Of a DNA stretch of 64,000 bases, positions 41,545 through 50,963 are shown in pieces. The notes under the pieces were generated by a model. It saw only the letters and a list, made by a program, of their open reading frames with translations, was not told the DNA's origin and did no database searches. This DNA is from Leifsonia sp. 1010. Lineage in GTDB: Bacteria; Actinomycetota; Actinomycetes; Actinomycetales; Microbacteriaceae. Both the position numbers and the translations under genes were made by a program. The stretch's first letter is position 1. Each line of letters opens with the position of its first letter. The stretch is from NCBI RefSeq assembly GCF_031455295.1, contig NZ_JAVDSL010000001.1:744001-808000 (forward strand), in the 5' to 3' direction.

Positions 41545-44502
41545 TCAGCGCGACACTTCCGCGGCGGGATCCTGGTCTTCGGGTGGCCAGGATCCCGCCG
41601 CCATGAGCCGCAGGCCCTCCTCCAGCCGCTCCCGGATGTCGGCCGCCTGGACGATATCGGCGCCGAACGAGAGCGCCATCGCCGCGGAAGCCGCGGCACC
41701 GATGATCCGGTGGATGCGCGGGTCGGACGCGCGATCGCCCAACGCCAGTTGCGACGACTCGGCCGCCGCCGTCAGCGAGGCCCGGAGCCGCTCGCGCTCC
41801 GTCTCGGAGGGGAGCCCCTCCTGGAGGGCGACGACCGCATCGCGGAGCGCCGGCTCGACGAGGGTGCGGAGGACGGCGTCCGGTGCGACGTTCCTGTGCT
41901 GCTTCAGAGCCGAGTCCAGTGTCGCGAGCAGGGCGGACGGAGTGAACGGCTTGGCGAGGAAATAGGCTCCGTCGCGCTCGACCGAGGCCCGTGCGGACGG
42001 CCCGGGGAGCATCCCGCTCATCAGCACGATCGCCGCTTCGGGCTGCCGCTCGGCCACCATCCGGGCGATCCGGTCGCCGGGGACGCCGGGCATCATGATG
42101 TCGGTCACCACCGCGTCGAAGCGTCGCCCGCCGGCCAGCAGTTCGAGGGCTTCCGGGCCGCGCGCCACCTCCGTCACGAAGCCGTTCTGGTCGAGGGTCT
42201 GCCGCACCAGCTCGCCGATCGCCGCCTCGTCGTCGACGACGAGCACCCGGCGCCCGGCTCCGCGCGGCACGGCCGGCGCGCGAACGGGCGAGCGGCCATC
42301 CGCCTCCCCCTTCGCCGGCGGAAGGACGAAAGCGATCGACGTACCCGCGCCGGGTGCCGTCTCCACCTGCAGCTCACCGCCGTGCGCCTTCACGATGGCT
42401 GCGGAGGTCGGCAGGCCGAGGCCGGTCCCGCTCTCCTTGGTGGTGAAGAACGGCTCCAGGATACGCCCCGCCGTGCGCCCGTCCATCCCGCATCCCGAGT
42501 CGCGCACCTCGAGCCGCACCCCGTCGTCGCGCGCGGTCGCCCGCACGGTCAGCACGCCGCCGTCGGGCATCGCGTCGCGGGCGTTCGTGATCAGGTTGAC
42601 CAGCACCTGGAAGAGTTCGGTGTCGTCGCCCGTCACGGGAGGCAGCTCGGCGGCCGCATCCACCACCAGCTCGATCGACCGCGGCAGCGTCTCGCGGCAG
42701 AACCGCTCCACCTCCCGCAGCAGGGCGACGAGGTCGACGGGCTCCCGCCGGCCTTCCGATCCGCGCGCGAACGACAGCACCTGACGGATCATCCCGGCGC
42801 CCCGCTGCGCCGCGGCGTCGAGGGTGTCGAGCAGGTCGCGCCTGCGCGCATCCTGCTCGTCCTGGCGCAGCAGCTGCACCGACATGAGGATGGGCGTGAG
42901 CACGTTGTTGAGGTCGTGCGCGATGCCGCCGGCGAGCGTGCCCAGGCTCTCCAGCCGCTGCGTCCGGATGCGCTGCTCCTCCTGCATGCGGTGCTCCGTG
43001 ATGTCCGAGTTGACGGCGAAGACGGTCACCTCGCCGTCTTCGCCGCGCGACAGCTGCCAGCGGCAGTCGGCGATCAGCTGCGACCCGTCGACCCGTCGCT
43101 GCCGCAGTTCGCCCACCCAGAACCCGTCGCGCATCAGCGACTCGGTCGCCGCGTCGAACTCGGCCGGGTCGTCGTAGAGCAGCTCGCGCACCGAATGCCC
43201 CACCGCCTCCGACGCCGGGATGCCGTAGATGGCCTCCGCGCCGCGGTTCCAGTAGCGGATGACGCCGTCGAGGTCGCGCACCAGGATCGCGTCGCGCGCA
43301 GCGTCCAGCAGAGCGGCCTGCGACGCCACCCGCCGCGTGTACTGCTCGAGGGTGCGCCGGGCCTCCTGATCCTCCGTCACGTCGCGGACGATGATCGCGA
43401 TGCCCTCCTCGGTGGGGTGCGCGTCCACCTCGAACCAGCAGCCCCACTCGGGCGAGAAGGCGCGGGCGCTCCCGGCCTCGCCGCGATCCATGGCGTCGCG
43501 GTAGATCCCCTCGAAGGCGCTGCCGAGGGCTGTCGGGAACATCTCCCACACGGTCTTCTCGCGCAAACGCGTCTCGTCGATCCCGCCGAGCTGCAGCGCC
43601 CACGAGTTGGCGAACGTGAACCGCCACGAGCGATCGACGAACCCGATCGCGTCGTGCACCTGGTCGAGCGAGTTCCGCAGCAGGCGGGCCATCGCACGCT
43701 GCTCCTCCCGATGGCGCACCAGGGCGGTGACGTCGTGGAACGCGCCGTGGATGCGCACCACCTCGCCGTTCTCGTTGCGTTCCGGCTCGCCCACCAGGTG
43801 CGCGTGCACCGTCCGGCCGGATGCGTCGACGATCGTGGCCCGCACATCCAGTGGGTCTCCGTGCATCGCGGTGCGCTGGAAGGCCGTCCGCACCGCCCTC
43901 CGGTCCTCCGGCTCGAACAGCGCGAGAGCCTCCGCGTCGACGGGGACGCGGCCGGGCTCCATGCCGAGCAGGCGGAAGAGTCCCTCGCTCCACTCGACGC
44001 CGCCGCTCGTCACGTCGACCACCCAGCCGGCGAACCCGGCGATGCGGGCCGCCATGCGCACGAGCGCCTCGTTGCCGGCCGCCGCGGCGGCCGAGCGCTC
44101 CACGTCGCCGATGTCGCGGGCGATCGCGAGCACGGCGGCCACAGCGCCGTCGGTGCCGCGCAGGGGGATGATCGTCACATCCAGTGAGCGGATGCGACCC
44201 TCGGGCGTGACGACGCGCGTCACGTACCGCCGGTTCTCCCCGGCGAGCGCCTCCTCGAACCGGGCGAGCGTGTACCCGAGGGAGTCGGGATGCAGCAGCC
44301 GGGCGAACGACATCCCCACCAGCTGCTCGGCCGTATACCCGGTCAGGTCGGCGAGCGCGCGGTTGCACTCGACGAACGTGCCGTCGACATCGACGACGCA
44401 GACCCCGTCGGGGTGACCGTGGAAGAGCGCATCCAGCCCGTTCAGCCGCAACGCGTCGGACGGCGTCGTCTGCGACGCGCGCGGAGGGTTCGGCTGGGGC
44501 AT
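41545..44502 (-). CDS. Hybrid histidine kinase with several PAS domains and a C-terminal receiver
   Basis: This 985-residue soluble protein has about four PAS domains (residues about 25-135, 145-265, 275-390 and 400-515), a histidine kinase core (phospho-His near 528 in GGIAHDLNNVLTPI, N-box NLITNARDAMP, G2 box GTGLGLPTS near 694) and a receiver domain (RVLVVDDEAAIGEL near 752, phospho-Asp in VVTDIMMPG near 799), then about 110 residues without a clear domain. It has no membrane segment, so it senses a cytoplasmic signal. It diverges from a response-regulator gene, its likely partner. Confidence 0.92.
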   Translation of the reverse strand: MPQPNPPRASQTTPSDALRLNGLDALFHGHPDGVCVVDVDGTFVECNRALADLTGYTAEQLVGMSFARLLHPDSLGYTLARFEEALAGENRRYVTRVVTPEGRIRSLDVTIIPLRGTDGAVAAVLAIARDIGDVERSAAAAAGNEALVRMAARIAGFAGWVVDVTSGGVEWSEGLFRLLGMEPGRVPVDAEALALFEPEDRRAVRTAFQRTAMHGDPLDVRATIVDASGRTVHAHLVGEPERNENGEVVRIHGAFHDVTALVRHREEQRAMARLLRNSLDQVHDAIGFVDRSWRFTFANSWALQLGGIDETRLREKTVWEMFPTALGSAFEGIYRDAMDRGEAGSARAFSPEWGCWFEVDAHPTEEGIAIIVRDVTEDQEARRTLEQYTRRVASQAALLDAARDAILVRDLDGVIRYWNRGAEAIYGIPASEAVGHSVRELLYDDPAEFDAATESLMRDGFWVGELRQRRVDGSQLIADCRWQLSRGEDGEVTVFAVNSDITEHRMQEEQRIRTQRLESLGTLAGGIAHDLNNVLTPILMSVQLLRQDEQDARRRDLLDTLDAAAQRGAGMIRQVLSFARGSEGRREPVDLVALLREVERFCRETLPRSIELVVDAAAELPPVTGDDTELFQVLVNLITNARDAMPDGGVLTVRATARDDGVRLEVRDSGCGMDGRTAGRILEPFFTTKESGTGLGLPTSAAIVKAHGGELQVETAPGAGTSIAFVLPPAKGEADGRSPVRAPAVPRGAGRRVLVVDDEAAIGELVRQTLDQNGFVTEVARGPEALELLAGGRRFDAVVTDIMMPGVPGDRIARMVAERQPEAAIVLMSGMLPGPSARASVERDGAYFLAKPFTPSALLATLDSALKQHRNVAPDAVLRTLVEPALRDAVVALQEGLPSETERERLRASLTAAAESSQLALGDRASDPRIHRIIGAAASAAMALSFGADIVQAADIRERLEEGLRLMAAGSWPPEDQDPAAEVSR

Positions 44503-44543
44503 GGGGGGATTGTAGGCGGACTTTCGGGCCTACACTGACGGCC

Positions 44544-44738
44544 ATGGGCACGGAAACCCCGGGCCGACAGGTCCTCGCGGTCGCTGACGACCCGATCCCC
44601 CGCGGATGTTCGCTGCGCGAACGCCCGCGCCACCTCGCCCGCCGGGGGCGCGGACGCGCTCAGCCGATACTGGTCAGGAGCGGCTGCCCGACCCGACCTG
44701 CTGAGCTCGCCGCGTGGCGTCCACCTCTGGGACGGTGA
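44544..44738 (+). CDS. Possible 64-residue leaderless ORF before the response regulator
   Basis: TACACT at 44531-44536 lies seven bases before an ATG, the spacing of leaderless promoters elsewhere here. The frame gives 64 Arg/Pro-rich residues and ends 22 bases before the response-regulator start. The first 35 codons have G or C in most third positions, the later ones less so. It may be a small protein, a regulatory upstream ORF or chance. Confidence 0.3.
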   Translation: MGTETPGRQVLAVADDPIPRGCSLRERPRHLARRGRGRAQPILVRSGCPTRPAELAAWRPPLGR

Positions 44739-44760
44739 CGAAGGGGCAGGAGCCAGAACC

Positions 44761-45408
44761 ATGACCGACACATCCGCGCGAACACGGACCCTGCGTGCCG
44801 TGGTGGCCGACGACGACGTCTTCACGGCGTCGATGGTCGCGTCCGCCCTTCGCTCCACCGGGATCGAGACCTCCCAGGCGACCAGCGCGGCGGACGCCTG
44901 GGACATCATCGCCGAAGTCGAACCGAACGCCGTGGTCACCGACCTCGATTTCGGCGGCGGCGACTCGGGCGCTGAGCTGCTCTGGCGGGTGCATCGCGAG
45001 CAGCCGTGGGTCGGCCTCGTCGTGCTCACGTCACACCTCTCCCCGCAGCTGGCGGTCGGCGACGGCACCCTCCCGCCCTCGGTCGTCTACCTGGTCAAGT
45101 CGCAGGTGAAGGACGTGGACGTGCTGGTCGCCGCGGTCGATGCCGCGATCGTCGGAGGCGAGCACCAGCTCGCCGAACCGGACGACGACGTCCGCACGGT
45201 CACGCGGGCGCAGGCGGAGGTGCTGCGCCTCGTCGCCTCCGGCGCATCCACCCGGCGCATCGCCGCCGAACGCGGAACGAGCGTCCGCGCAGTCGAGACC
45301 ATGCTCGGCCGCCTCTACACGGCGCTGGGAGTGGATGCGGACGAGCAGGCCAACCCGCGGGTGACGGCCGCGCGCCTGTGGCAGCAGGGGCGCGTGCGGA
45401 TCCGCTAG
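44761..45408 (+). CDS. Response regulator with LuxR-type helix-turn-helix
   Basis: This 215-residue protein has a receiver domain (VVADDDVFTAS, phospho-Asp in VVTDLDFGG near residue 62, VLTS and LVKSQ) and a C-terminal NarL/LuxR helix-turn-helix (TRAQAEVLRLVASGASTRRIA). It is divergent from the hybrid histidine kinase and probably receives phosphate from it or competes with its internal receiver. The 3' end overlaps the convergent zinc-ribbon gene by four bases. Confidence 0.88.
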   Translation: MTDTSARTRTLRAVVADDDVFTASMVASALRSTGIETSQATSAADAWDIIAEVEPNAVVTDLDFGGGDSGAELLWRVHREQPWVGLVVLTSHLSPQLAVGDGTLPPSVVYLVKSQVKDVDVLVAAVDAAIVGGEHQLAEPDDDVRTVTRAQAEVLRLVASGASTRRIAAERGTSVRAVETMLGRLYTALGVDADEQANPRVTAARLWQQGRVRIR

Positions 45409-45623
45409 CGGCCGGTCACCAAACGCAGCATCCGCCGCAGCACACTCTCATGCGGCTCCGCCGTCGTCTCGTCGGTCGGGGCATCGTCGTTCTCCGCGAA
45501 GCCCGAATAGCCGCAGTCCTCGCAGACCAGGAGGTCGCGGTGCACGGCCAGTCCGGCGCCGTAGTAGGGGTTGCTGACGAGTCGGGCCACGCCGCGGCAC
45601 TGCGGACAGCTCGCCTGACGCAT
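45405..45623 (-). CDS. Small zinc-ribbon-like protein
   Basis: This 72-residue protein has two cysteine pairs (ASCPQCRG and LVCEDCGYSGF) that can hold one zinc, and a basic C-terminus (RRMLRLVTGR). GGAGGGG precedes the ATG. The function is unknown. The upstream 45624-45851 stretch holds the efeO promoter region and several hairpins but no gene. Confidence 0.7.
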   Translation of the reverse strand: MRQASCPQCRGVARLVSNPYYGAGLAVHRDLLVCEDCGYSGFAENDDAPTDETTAEPHESVLRRMLRLVTGR

Positions 45624-45793
45624 CGCCCCTCCTCCCGTCCGTCCCATCATGCGCCCGCCGCAGCGCCCGATCGGGCCCATCTGTTCGGCTCCCGAACGTC
45701 TTCGGCGTGCTCTCACCCCCCTTCCGGGGGCATACCGGTGACGGTCCGATGAACAGCGGGTGAAGCCGGGGACGACGCGCGGGAGCCCGCTTC

Positions 45794-45826
45794 TAGGATC
45801 GCTGACGCCGGCCCGTCGCCGGCGTC
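45794..45826 (+). promoter_or_regulatory. efeO promoter -10 and leader hairpin
   Basis: TAGGAT (45794-45799) fits a -10 box. Directly after it GACGCCGGC (45804-45812) and GCCGGCGTC (45818-45826) form a perfect 9-bp hairpin with loop CCGTC, 25 bases before the efeO ATG. AGGAG lies at 45837-45841. No Fur- or IdeR-like box is obvious. Confidence 0.4.
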
Positions 45827-45851
45827 CATCCCCCACAGGAGTCCTGCCCCG

Positions 45852-47057
45852 ATGTCGACCCGCGCCCGGCTCGCCGCCTTCTTCGCGGCGCTCGGAGCGC
45901 TCGTCGTCGTCGCGACGATCCTGACGATCGCGCTGCGGCCGGTGGCCGTCGCGCCGAATGCGCCCGACGTGTTCGACATCACCGCGGGGATGGACGACTG
46001 CGGGCGTGGATGGGGCGAGAGCGGCGCCCCGAGCGGCGCGGCCGCCTCCGGTCGGACCGTGCCCGGGGGCGACCAGACCTTCACCGTCACCAACACGACC
46101 GTCGGCGGCATCGAGGTCTACGTGCAGGCCGTCGACAGCAAGCGCGTCTACCTCGACCTCGAGAGTCTCGGCTCCGGCGCCCATGCCACCGCACGCGTCA
46201 CCCTCGGCGCCGGCCGCTACCGGTTCGTCTGCCTGCCGGCCGACGCCGACCCCGTCCACGGGCCCGTCGTCACGGTCGGGAAAGCGCCGCCGGGTTCGCC
46301 GCTCACGCCCGGCATCGTGCCCGTCACACGCACCGATCTCATCCCGGTGGCCAAGGCGTACACCACCTGGGTCGCCTCCCGGCTGCCCGCGCTCCGCCAG
46401 CAGGTCGCCGCCGTCGCGGCCGACGCCGAGGAGGGCGACTTACCGGCCGCACGACGCGACTGGCTGACGGCACACACCACCTACGAGACGCTCGGCGCGG
46501 CGTATGACGCCTTCGGTGAGCTCGGCGACCAGCTCGACGGGCTCCCGCGCACAGATCCGACCGGTTTCCACCTCGTCGAATCGCAGCTCTGGCACGGGGA
46601 TGCGGCGGCGACGGTCGCCGCATCCGCCCGCGACCTCCTCGGCCTGGTCGACCGGCTGCAGACCGCGTTCGCCGGCGTCCAGCTCGACCCCGGCGATGTG
46701 GCGCTGCGGGCGCACGAGATCGTCGAGGACGCCATCCAGGACACCCTGACGGGTGCGACCGACGCCGGCTCCGGCACCTCGCTGGCCAGCGTCGACGCCG
46801 AGCTGACCGGCGCCGAGCAAGCGCTCGCGCCGCTGGAACCGGTGCTGACCGGGCGATACGAGCAGCTCGGTGACACGCGGGCCGCCCTCGCTGCCGCCCA
46901 TGCGGTCGTCGAGGCCCACCGCGCTCCCGACGGCACCTGGACGCCGCTCGGCCAGCTCAGCCGGACCGACCGGGAGCAGGTGGATGCGGCACTCGACCGT
47001 GCCGCGGAACTGCTCGCGCCGGTCGCCGCCATCTGCGACCCGAGGAGGGACTCATGA
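45852..47057 (+). CDS. efeO: Iron uptake protein EfeO (cupredoxin plus M75 peptidase-like domain)
   Basis: This 401-residue protein has an N-terminal membrane anchor, a cupredoxin-like domain (about residues 35-145) and an imelysin/M75 domain (about 155-395, with AHTTYETLGAAYDAFG and GFHLVESQLW). EfeO binds iron outside the membrane for the Efe system. efeB follows with an ATGA overlap. The permease gene efeU, normally first in the operon, is absent from this position and from the window. Confidence 0.92.
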   Translation: MSTRARLAAFFAALGALVVVATILTIALRPVAVAPNAPDVFDITAGMDDCGRGWGESGAPSGAAASGRTVPGGDQTFTVTNTTVGGIEVYVQAVDSKRVYLDLESLGSGAHATARVTLGAGRYRFVCLPADADPVHGPVVTVGKAPPGSPLTPGIVPVTRTDLIPVAKAYTTWVASRLPALRQQVAAVAADAEEGDLPAARRDWLTAHTTYETLGAAYDAFGELGDQLDGLPRTDPTGFHLVESQLWHGDAAATVAASARDLLGLVDRLQTAFAGVQLDPGDVALRAHEIVEDAIQDTLTGATDAGSGTSLASVDAELTGAEQALAPLEPVLTGRYEQLGDTRAALAAAHAVVEAHRAPDGTWTPLGQLSRTDREQVDAALDRAAELLAPVAAICDPRRDS

Positions 47058-48286
47058 CGCCCATCGACCGCCGCGGCTTCCTCCAGGCGGGTGCCATCGG
47101 AGCGGCCGGCGCCGCCGTCGCTGCCGGGGCGGGCCTGACGGCCGACGCACGAGCCGCGGCCGCCTCTCGGCCGTCAGCCGCCCATCCCGCCTCTCTCCCG
47201 TTCCACGGGCAGCACCAGCAGGGCATCCTCACCCCGCCGCAGCGCGAGGCGTCGTTCGTCGCACTCGACGTCACCGCCGCATCCCGGGCCGAGCTCGCCG
47301 ACCTGCTGAAGACGATCACCGAGCGCGCGCGCTTCGTCACCACGGGAGGGACACCTCCCGACCCGGGGCTCGTCGCGCCGCCCCGCGACTCGGGTGTGCT
47401 CGGACCGACCGTCGTCCCCGATTCGCTGACCGTCACGCTTTCAGCCGGCGCCTCGCTGTTCGACGACCGCTTCGGGCTGGCCGCGCGGAAGCCCGCCCGG
47501 CTGCGGACGATGGACGAGTTCCCCGACGACGCCCTGCGGCGCGAGGTCTGCGACGGCGACCTGCTGCTGCAGGTGTGCGCGGCCGACCGGGACGCGGTCA
47601 CGCACGCCGTCCGCGAGATCGCCCGGGCGACGCGCGGCGCGATGCAGGTGCGCTGGCGGCAGGACGGCTTCGTCTCGCCGCCCCGCCCCAGCGGCACGCC
47701 GCGCAACCTGATGGGGTTCAAGGACGGCACGAGCAACCCGGACACCGGAAACGCCGCCGAGATGGCACGGCTGGTCTGGGCGAAAGCCGGCGACGAGCCC
47801 GCCTGGGCGGCGGGAGGCAGCTACCACGTCGTCCGCGTCATCCGCATGCTCGTCGAGTTCTGGGACCGCGTGAACCTGCACGAGCAGGAGAACATGATCG
47901 GCCGGCGACGCGACAGCGGCGCCCCGCTCACGGCCTCCGCCGAGTTCGACGACCCGCACTTCGAGAACGACCCGACCGGCGACGTCATCCAGCTCGACGC
48001 CCACATCCGGCTCGCCAATCCGCGCACGAAGGACACCGACGACCAGCGGATGCTGCGCCGCGCCTACAACTACGACGGCGGTCTCGACGCCAACGGCAAC
48101 CTCGACATGGGCCTCGTCTTCGTCGCCTTCAACCAAGACCTCGACCGGCAGTTCGTCACCGTCCAGAAGCGCCTCGCCGGCGAACCGCTCACCGACTACA
48201 TCCAGCCCTTCGGCGGCGGCTACTACTTCGCGCTCCCCGGAGCCCGCGACTCCTCCGACTGGCTCGGGCGCACCATGCTCGCCTGA
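47054..48286 (+). CDS. efeB: Deferrochelatase/DyP-type peroxidase EfeB
   Basis: This 410-residue protein has a twin-arginine signal (DRRGFLQAGAIGAAG) and the DyP heme-site motif GFKDGTSNPD with its catalytic aspartate. It is exported folded with heme, oxidises ferrous iron or dyes, and can release iron from heme. It is translationally coupled to efeO. Confidence 0.94.
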   Translation: MTPIDRRGFLQAGAIGAAGAAVAAGAGLTADARAAAASRPSAAHPASLPFHGQHQQGILTPPQREASFVALDVTAASRAELADLLKTITERARFVTTGGTPPDPGLVAPPRDSGVLGPTVVPDSLTVTLSAGASLFDDRFGLAARKPARLRTMDEFPDDALRREVCDGDLLLQVCAADRDAVTHAVREIARATRGAMQVRWRQDGFVSPPRPSGTPRNLMGFKDGTSNPDTGNAAEMARLVWAKAGDEPAWAAGGSYHVVRVIRMLVEFWDRVNLHEQENMIGRRRDSGAPLTASAEFDDPHFENDPTGDVIQLDAHIRLANPRTKDTDDQRMLRRAYNYDGGLDANGNLDMGLVFVAFNQDLDRQFVTVQKRLAGEPLTDYIQPFGGGYYFALPGARDSSDWLGRTMLA

Positions 48287-48345
48287 CCAGTGGAGGCCGC
48301 CCGTCACGACCGTGCCGGGATCAGTGAAACAAGGAAGAAGGAATC

Positions 48346-50034
48346 GTGTTCAGACCCTCCCGTCTGCGCCGCTCCCCGGTCGCCCTCGCGGGCGTCGCGC
48401 TCGCCGGCGCGGCCGCCCTCGCCGGCGCCGGAATCCTCGCGGGTGCGCCCGCGGTCGCCACGGCCGGCGGCTCGCACGCCGACCACTCCGCCCAGACCCT
48501 CACCCCGATCAAGCACCTCGTCGTGATCTTCGACGAGAACGTCTCGTTCGACCACTACTTCGGGACCTACCCGAATGCCGCGAACACCGACGGGACGCCG
48601 TTCCAGGCGTCGCCGCGCACCCCGCGCACCGACACCCTCGCGTCCTCCGGCACGCTGACGAACAACCCCAACCTGTACGCGCCGAAGCGGCTCACGTCCG
48701 CTCAGGCGGTCACGTGCGACCAGAACCACAGCTACGCCGCCGAGCAGGCGGCCGTCGACGGCGGGAAGATGGACCTCTTCGTCCAGAAGACCGAGAGCGA
48801 CACCTGCACCGGCGCGTACGGGGCACCGGGGCTCGTCATGGACTACTACGACGGCAACACCGTCACCGGTCTGTGGAACTACGCCCAGAACTACGCCATG
48901 AGCGACAACAGCTGGGACACCACGTTCGGCCCGTCCACGCCCGGCGCACTGAACCTCATCTCCGGCCAGACGCACGGCGGCACCGCGTACGACCCCAAGA
49001 CCGGGGCCGTGCTCACCGCGTCCACGGCCATCCAGTCGCCCGACGCCACCGGCGTCGGAACGGTGATCGGCGACCCCGACCCGGCCTACGACGACTGCTC
49101 GGACAACGACCACACGTCGTCCTCCGCAGTGGTCGGCATGTCGGGCCGCAATGTCGGCGACCTGCTCAACGCGCGCGGCGTCAGCTGGGGATGGTTCCAG
49201 GGCGGATTCACGCCGACCACGGCCTGGAACGGTCAGGCCGGTTCGTACGCCAAGTGCGACGCGGTGACGGCCAACATCGCCGGCGCGACGCCGAAGGACT
49301 ACTCGCCGCACCACTCCCCGTTCCAGTACTACAAGTCGACCTCGAACCCGCACCACCTGCCGCCGACCTCGGTGAAGGCGATCGGGCACACCGACCAGGC
49401 GAACCACCAGTACGACCTGACGTCGTTCGACGCGGCGCTGAAGGCGGACAACCTCCCGGCCGTGTCGTTCCTCAAGGCCCCGGAGGCGCAGGACGGCCAC
49501 GCGGGATACTCCGACCCGCTGGACGAGCAGAAGTTCCTGGTGAACGAGATCAACGCCCTCCAGAAGTCGGACAGCTGGTCGAGCACCGCGGTCGTCGTCG
49601 CCTACGACGACTCGGACGGCTGGTACGACCACGTCGCGCCGAAGGTCGCCAACGGGTCCGCCGACCCGGCCGTCGACTCGACGGTGTGCACGAGCGTGAA
49701 GCGCACGCAGGGCGGCTACGCCGATCGCTGCGGGCCGAGCCAGCGCCTCCCGATGCTCGTCATCTCGCCCTGGGCCGCCCAGAACCGCGTCGACCACACG
49801 CCGGTCGAGCAGACCAGCGTGCTGCGGTTCATCGAGAACAACTGGCTGACCGGACGCATCGGCGACGCCTCGTTCGACACGCGCGCCGGATCGCTCGGCG
49901 GGATGTTCGACTGGTTCCACCCGCAGCAGCGGGAGGTGCTCCTCGACCCGGCGACGGGTGCGGTCAGCTCGATCGTCCCCACCCGCCCGCACTGGCCGAC
50001 GCCTCCGCGCGGCGGTTGGTCGGCGCAGCCGTAA
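48346..50034 (+). CDS. Phospholipase C-like/acid phosphatase (alkaline phosphatase superfamily)
   Basis: This 562-residue secreted enzyme has a signal peptide (about 40 residues), the metal-site motif IFDENVSFDHYFGTYP near residue 65, and later YDDSDGWYDHVAP with further metal ligands. This pattern is that of bacterial phospholipase C/AcpA phosphoesterases, which release phosphate from lipids or other esters outside the cell. The GTG start has AAGGAAGAAGGA upstream. There is no twin-arginine motif. It follows efeB by 59 bases but may be a separate unit. Confidence 0.88.
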   Translation: MFRPSRLRRSPVALAGVALAGAAALAGAGILAGAPAVATAGGSHADHSAQTLTPIKHLVVIFDENVSFDHYFGTYPNAANTDGTPFQASPRTPRTDTLASSGTLTNNPNLYAPKRLTSAQAVTCDQNHSYAAEQAAVDGGKMDLFVQKTESDTCTGAYGAPGLVMDYYDGNTVTGLWNYAQNYAMSDNSWDTTFGPSTPGALNLISGQTHGGTAYDPKTGAVLTASTAIQSPDATGVGTVIGDPDPAYDDCSDNDHTSSSAVVGMSGRNVGDLLNARGVSWGWFQGGFTPTTAWNGQAGSYAKCDAVTANIAGATPKDYSPHHSPFQYYKSTSNPHHLPPTSVKAIGHTDQANHQYDLTSFDAALKADNLPAVSFLKAPEAQDGHAGYSDPLDEQKFLVNEINALQKSDSWSSTAVVVAYDDSDGWYDHVAPKVANGSADPAVDSTVCTSVKRTQGGYADRCGPSQRLPMLVISPWAAQNRVDHTPVEQTSVLRFIENNWLTGRIGDASFDTRAGSLGGMFDWFHPQQREVLLDPATGAVSSIVPTRPHWPTPPRGGWSAQP

Positions 50035-50045
50035 CGCCACCACGG

Positions 50046-50074
50046 AGGGCGGTTCGCAGCCTGCGGGCCGCCCT
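50046..50074 (+). terminator. Terminator hairpin between convergent genes
   Basis: AGGGCGG (50046-50052) pairs with CCGCCCT (50068-50074), with an inner CGCA/TGCG stem. It lies 11 bases after the phosphoesterase stop and 33 bases from the convergent NmrA-like gene, and could serve both. Confidence 0.55.
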
Positions 50075-50107
50075 TCGTCGTGCGTGGCTGCGGCGGGGGC
50101 GGTGCCG

Positions 50108-50962
50108 TCAGGCGATGGCGCCGCGCAACAGCTCGTCGAGCGACAGCGGGCGTCGGCCGGTCACGCGCTCCACATCGTCGGTGACGCCCGCGAGCTCGCC
50201 CGCCGCGATCGCCGTGTAGGTCGAGACCCAGGCGTCGACCTGCCAGTCGGGGGCGTTCCACTTCGCGCGCGAGGCATACGCCTCGGGGATGGTCTCGTCA
50301 TGGAACGAGACCGCCCGGCCGGAGTGGGCGCTGAGCTTCTCGGCGACCTCCGCCAGCGTGAGCTCCTCGGGACCGGTCAGATCGTAGGTGACGTCGGCAT
50401 GGGCCGATGGATCCTGCAGGGCCACGGCCGCCACCCGGGCCACGTCAGCACGGGCGACCATCGCCGCCCGGCCGTCACCGGCGGGCCCGCGGATGACGCC
50501 GTCGTCGCCGACCAGGAACTCGGCGAAGTCGAGGTACAGGTTGTCGCGCAGGAACGTGTGGCGCATTCCCGACGAACGGATGCGCTGCTCGGTCGCGTAG
50601 TGGTCGCGGGCGAGCGTGAAGGTCGCGTCCGGCGCCGCCCCGAAGAACGACGTGTAGACGATGTGGCCGACGCCCGCCTCCTCGGCCGCATCCACGAAGG
50701 CCAGGTGTTCGCCCAACCGTTCGGCGTTCTCGGCGGCGGACACCATGAGCAGGGTCTCCACCCCGTCGAGCGCGGAAAGGACCGCCTCGCGGTCGCTGTA
50801 GGTCGCCGCGGCAACAGTCGTCCCGGGATAGCGCGGGGCCCGTTCGGGAGACCGCGCGAGCATCCGGAACGGCACGCCGGCGTCGGCGAGGAGGTCGGCC
50901 GTCATCCGCCCGACGGCGCCGGTGACGCCGGTGACCGCGAGCGCGGGAAGGTCGCCGCTCAT
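50108..50962 (-). CDS. NmrA-like NAD(P)-binding SDR
   Basis: This 284-residue protein begins ALAVTGVTGAVGRMTADLL, an atypical-SDR cofactor motif of the NmrA/QOR2 type, and has the family length. Such enzymes reduce quinones or act as redox sensors. It starts one base after the stop of the preceding hydrolase gene, so the two are coupled. The longer in-frame start lies inside that gene and was rejected. Confidence 0.86.
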   Translation of the reverse strand: MSGDLPALAVTGVTGAVGRMTADLLADAGVPFRMLARSPERAPRYPGTTVAAATYSDREAVLSALDGVETLLMVSAAENAERLGEHLAFVDAAEEAGVGHIVYTSFFGAAPDATFTLARDHYATEQRIRSSGMRHTFLRDNLYLDFAEFLVGDDGVIRGPAGDGRAAMVARADVARVAAVALQDPSAHADVTYDLTGPEELTLAEVAEKLSAHSGRAVSFHDETIPEAYASRAKWNAPDWQVDAWVSTYTAIAAGELAGVTDDVERVTGRRPLSLDELLRGAIA

Positions 50963-50963
50963 C

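Noticed and set aside
41386-44187. Very long plus-strand frame opposite the histidine kinase
   Set aside because: It is His/Arg/Pro-rich shadow sequence of a clear multi-domain kinase on the minus strand.
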